Source: Thermoanaerobaculia bacterium (GTDB taxonomy: Bacteria; Bacteroidota; Bacteroidia; Chitinophagales; Saprospiraceae). From it: DNA of 5,141 nt. Of the stretch, positions 4,669 through 5,141 are shown piece after piece; position 1 is the first letter of the stretch; every line of letters begins with the position of its first letter. The position numbers were made by a program, and so were the translations under genes. The notes under the pieces are model-generated. The model saw nothing but the letters and a program-made list of their open reading frames with translations, ran no database searches and was not told where the DNA came from. The stretch is from NCBI GenBank assembly GCA_023151335.1, contig JAKLJF010000046.1, forward strand, positions 9,805 to 14,945. The letters are read 5' to 3'.

Positions 4669-5141
4669 ATGAATCAGCCCGCCGATTTTTTTGCCGAATT
4701 TCCTCCGCTCAGCAAGGAGGCATGGTTGGCCCGCATCGTTAAAGACCTGAAAGGCAAACCATTGGAAGATCTTTACTGGCAACTGAATGATGCTATGCGC
4801 GTTGATCCGTTCGGACACGCCGACGATTGGCCTACCCCTCCGGCCCCCTTGCTGCAAATGCCGGTCTCTTGGGAGATCAATGAGGATGTGGACGAAACGG
4901 AGCCGGTTGCCGCCAACAGGCAGGCATTGGAAGCTTTGCATTTTGGCGTCACGGCTTTGCGCTTCGATATTCCGGCCCGACGGTTATCGGAGGTATTGCC
5001 ACTGTTGGTGAAGGGAATCTATTTGGACCACATCAGCCTTCATTTTCGCGGCAGCGGCGTGGAAGAAGCGCCGGCGGCAGTTTTGGCAGCGCTGAAATAT
5101 ATTTCTCCGGATACTCCTTCGACGGCGCTGCGCGGCTCCTT
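4669..5141 (+). CDS. mutA: Methylmalonyl-CoA mutase, small-subunit type, N-terminal part (partial, runs off the right edge)
   Basis: Methylmalonyl-CoA mutase interconverts succinyl-CoA and (R)-methylmalonyl-CoA. In Bacteroidota it is usually a heterodimer of MutA and the B12-binding MutB. The visible 157 codons are open to the window edge. The product begins MNQPADFFAEFPPLSKEAWL, then VKDLKGKPLEDLYWQL (24-39) and VDPFGHADD (45-53), the N-terminal signature of this family, where substrate-domain sequence follows. The segment after about residue 85 (QALEALHFGVTALRFDI) fits the start of the TIM-barrel region in small subunits. The assignment to the small subunit rests on this diverged, short N-terminus; the region that would exclude B12 binding is outside the window. 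The start at 4669 was preferred over the in-frame ATG at 4651 because the TATATTTG box lies between them. mutB would be expected just downstream. Confidence 0.8.
   Translation, partial: MNQPADFFAEFPPLSKEAWLARIVKDLKGKPLEDLYWQLNDAMRVDPFGHADDWPTPPAPLLQMPVSWEINEDVDETEPVAANRQALEALHFGVTALRFDIPARRLSEVLPLLVKGIYLDHISLHFRGSGVEEAPAAVLAALKYISPDTPSTALRGS

Noticed and set aside
4552..4941. 129-codon minus-strand frame opposite mutA
   Set aside because: It overlaps the clear mutase reading frame in antisense and has no family signature.

Overview
The window looks like chromosomal DNA from a member of the Bacteroidota, plausibly a Saprospiria- or Chitinophagia-like lineage, although the sequence does not fix the genus. 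The reasons are a DUF4293 membrane protein (a family I know from this phylum), promoter-like boxes of the TAnnTTTG type in front of several genes, the absence of clear Shine-Dalgarno sequences, and moderately GC-rich coding DNA with AT-rich gaps. All genes except the last are on the minus strand, so they are read from right to left.

Right to left: at 4669 a plus-strand gene for a methylmalonyl-CoA mutase subunit (mutA-like) starts and runs off the window. It diverges from iscS across a 186-bp gap holding a promoter-like box for each direction and a 15-bp palindrome in the iscS leader. A compact iron-sulfur assembly cluster follows on the minus strand: iscS (cysteine desulfurase), a possible 35-codon ORF, iscU (scaffold) and an A-type carrier gene (iscA). 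The iscA reading frame encodes only 60 residues instead of about 107. Its middle, including the first of the three Fe-S ligand cysteines, is missing, while both ends are intact and in frame. Beyond iscA lies a cluster of short perfect or near-perfect palindromes. Three are in a 32-bp tandem array whose unit includes a copy of the last bases of iscA. A diverged fifth palindrome sits just behind the iscS stop codon.

Next come a four-helix DUF4293 membrane protein and lpxK (lipid A 4'-kinase), probably co-transcribed, then the N-terminal domain of clpB, which runs off the left edge.

The functions are mostly housekeeping: Fe-S cluster assembly, lipid A synthesis, protein disaggregation and propionate/succinate metabolism. 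The unusual parts are the internally deleted iscA and the palindrome family around the isc genes. I see no phage, CRISPR, toxin-antitoxin or transposase gene, and no wholly new multi-gene system.
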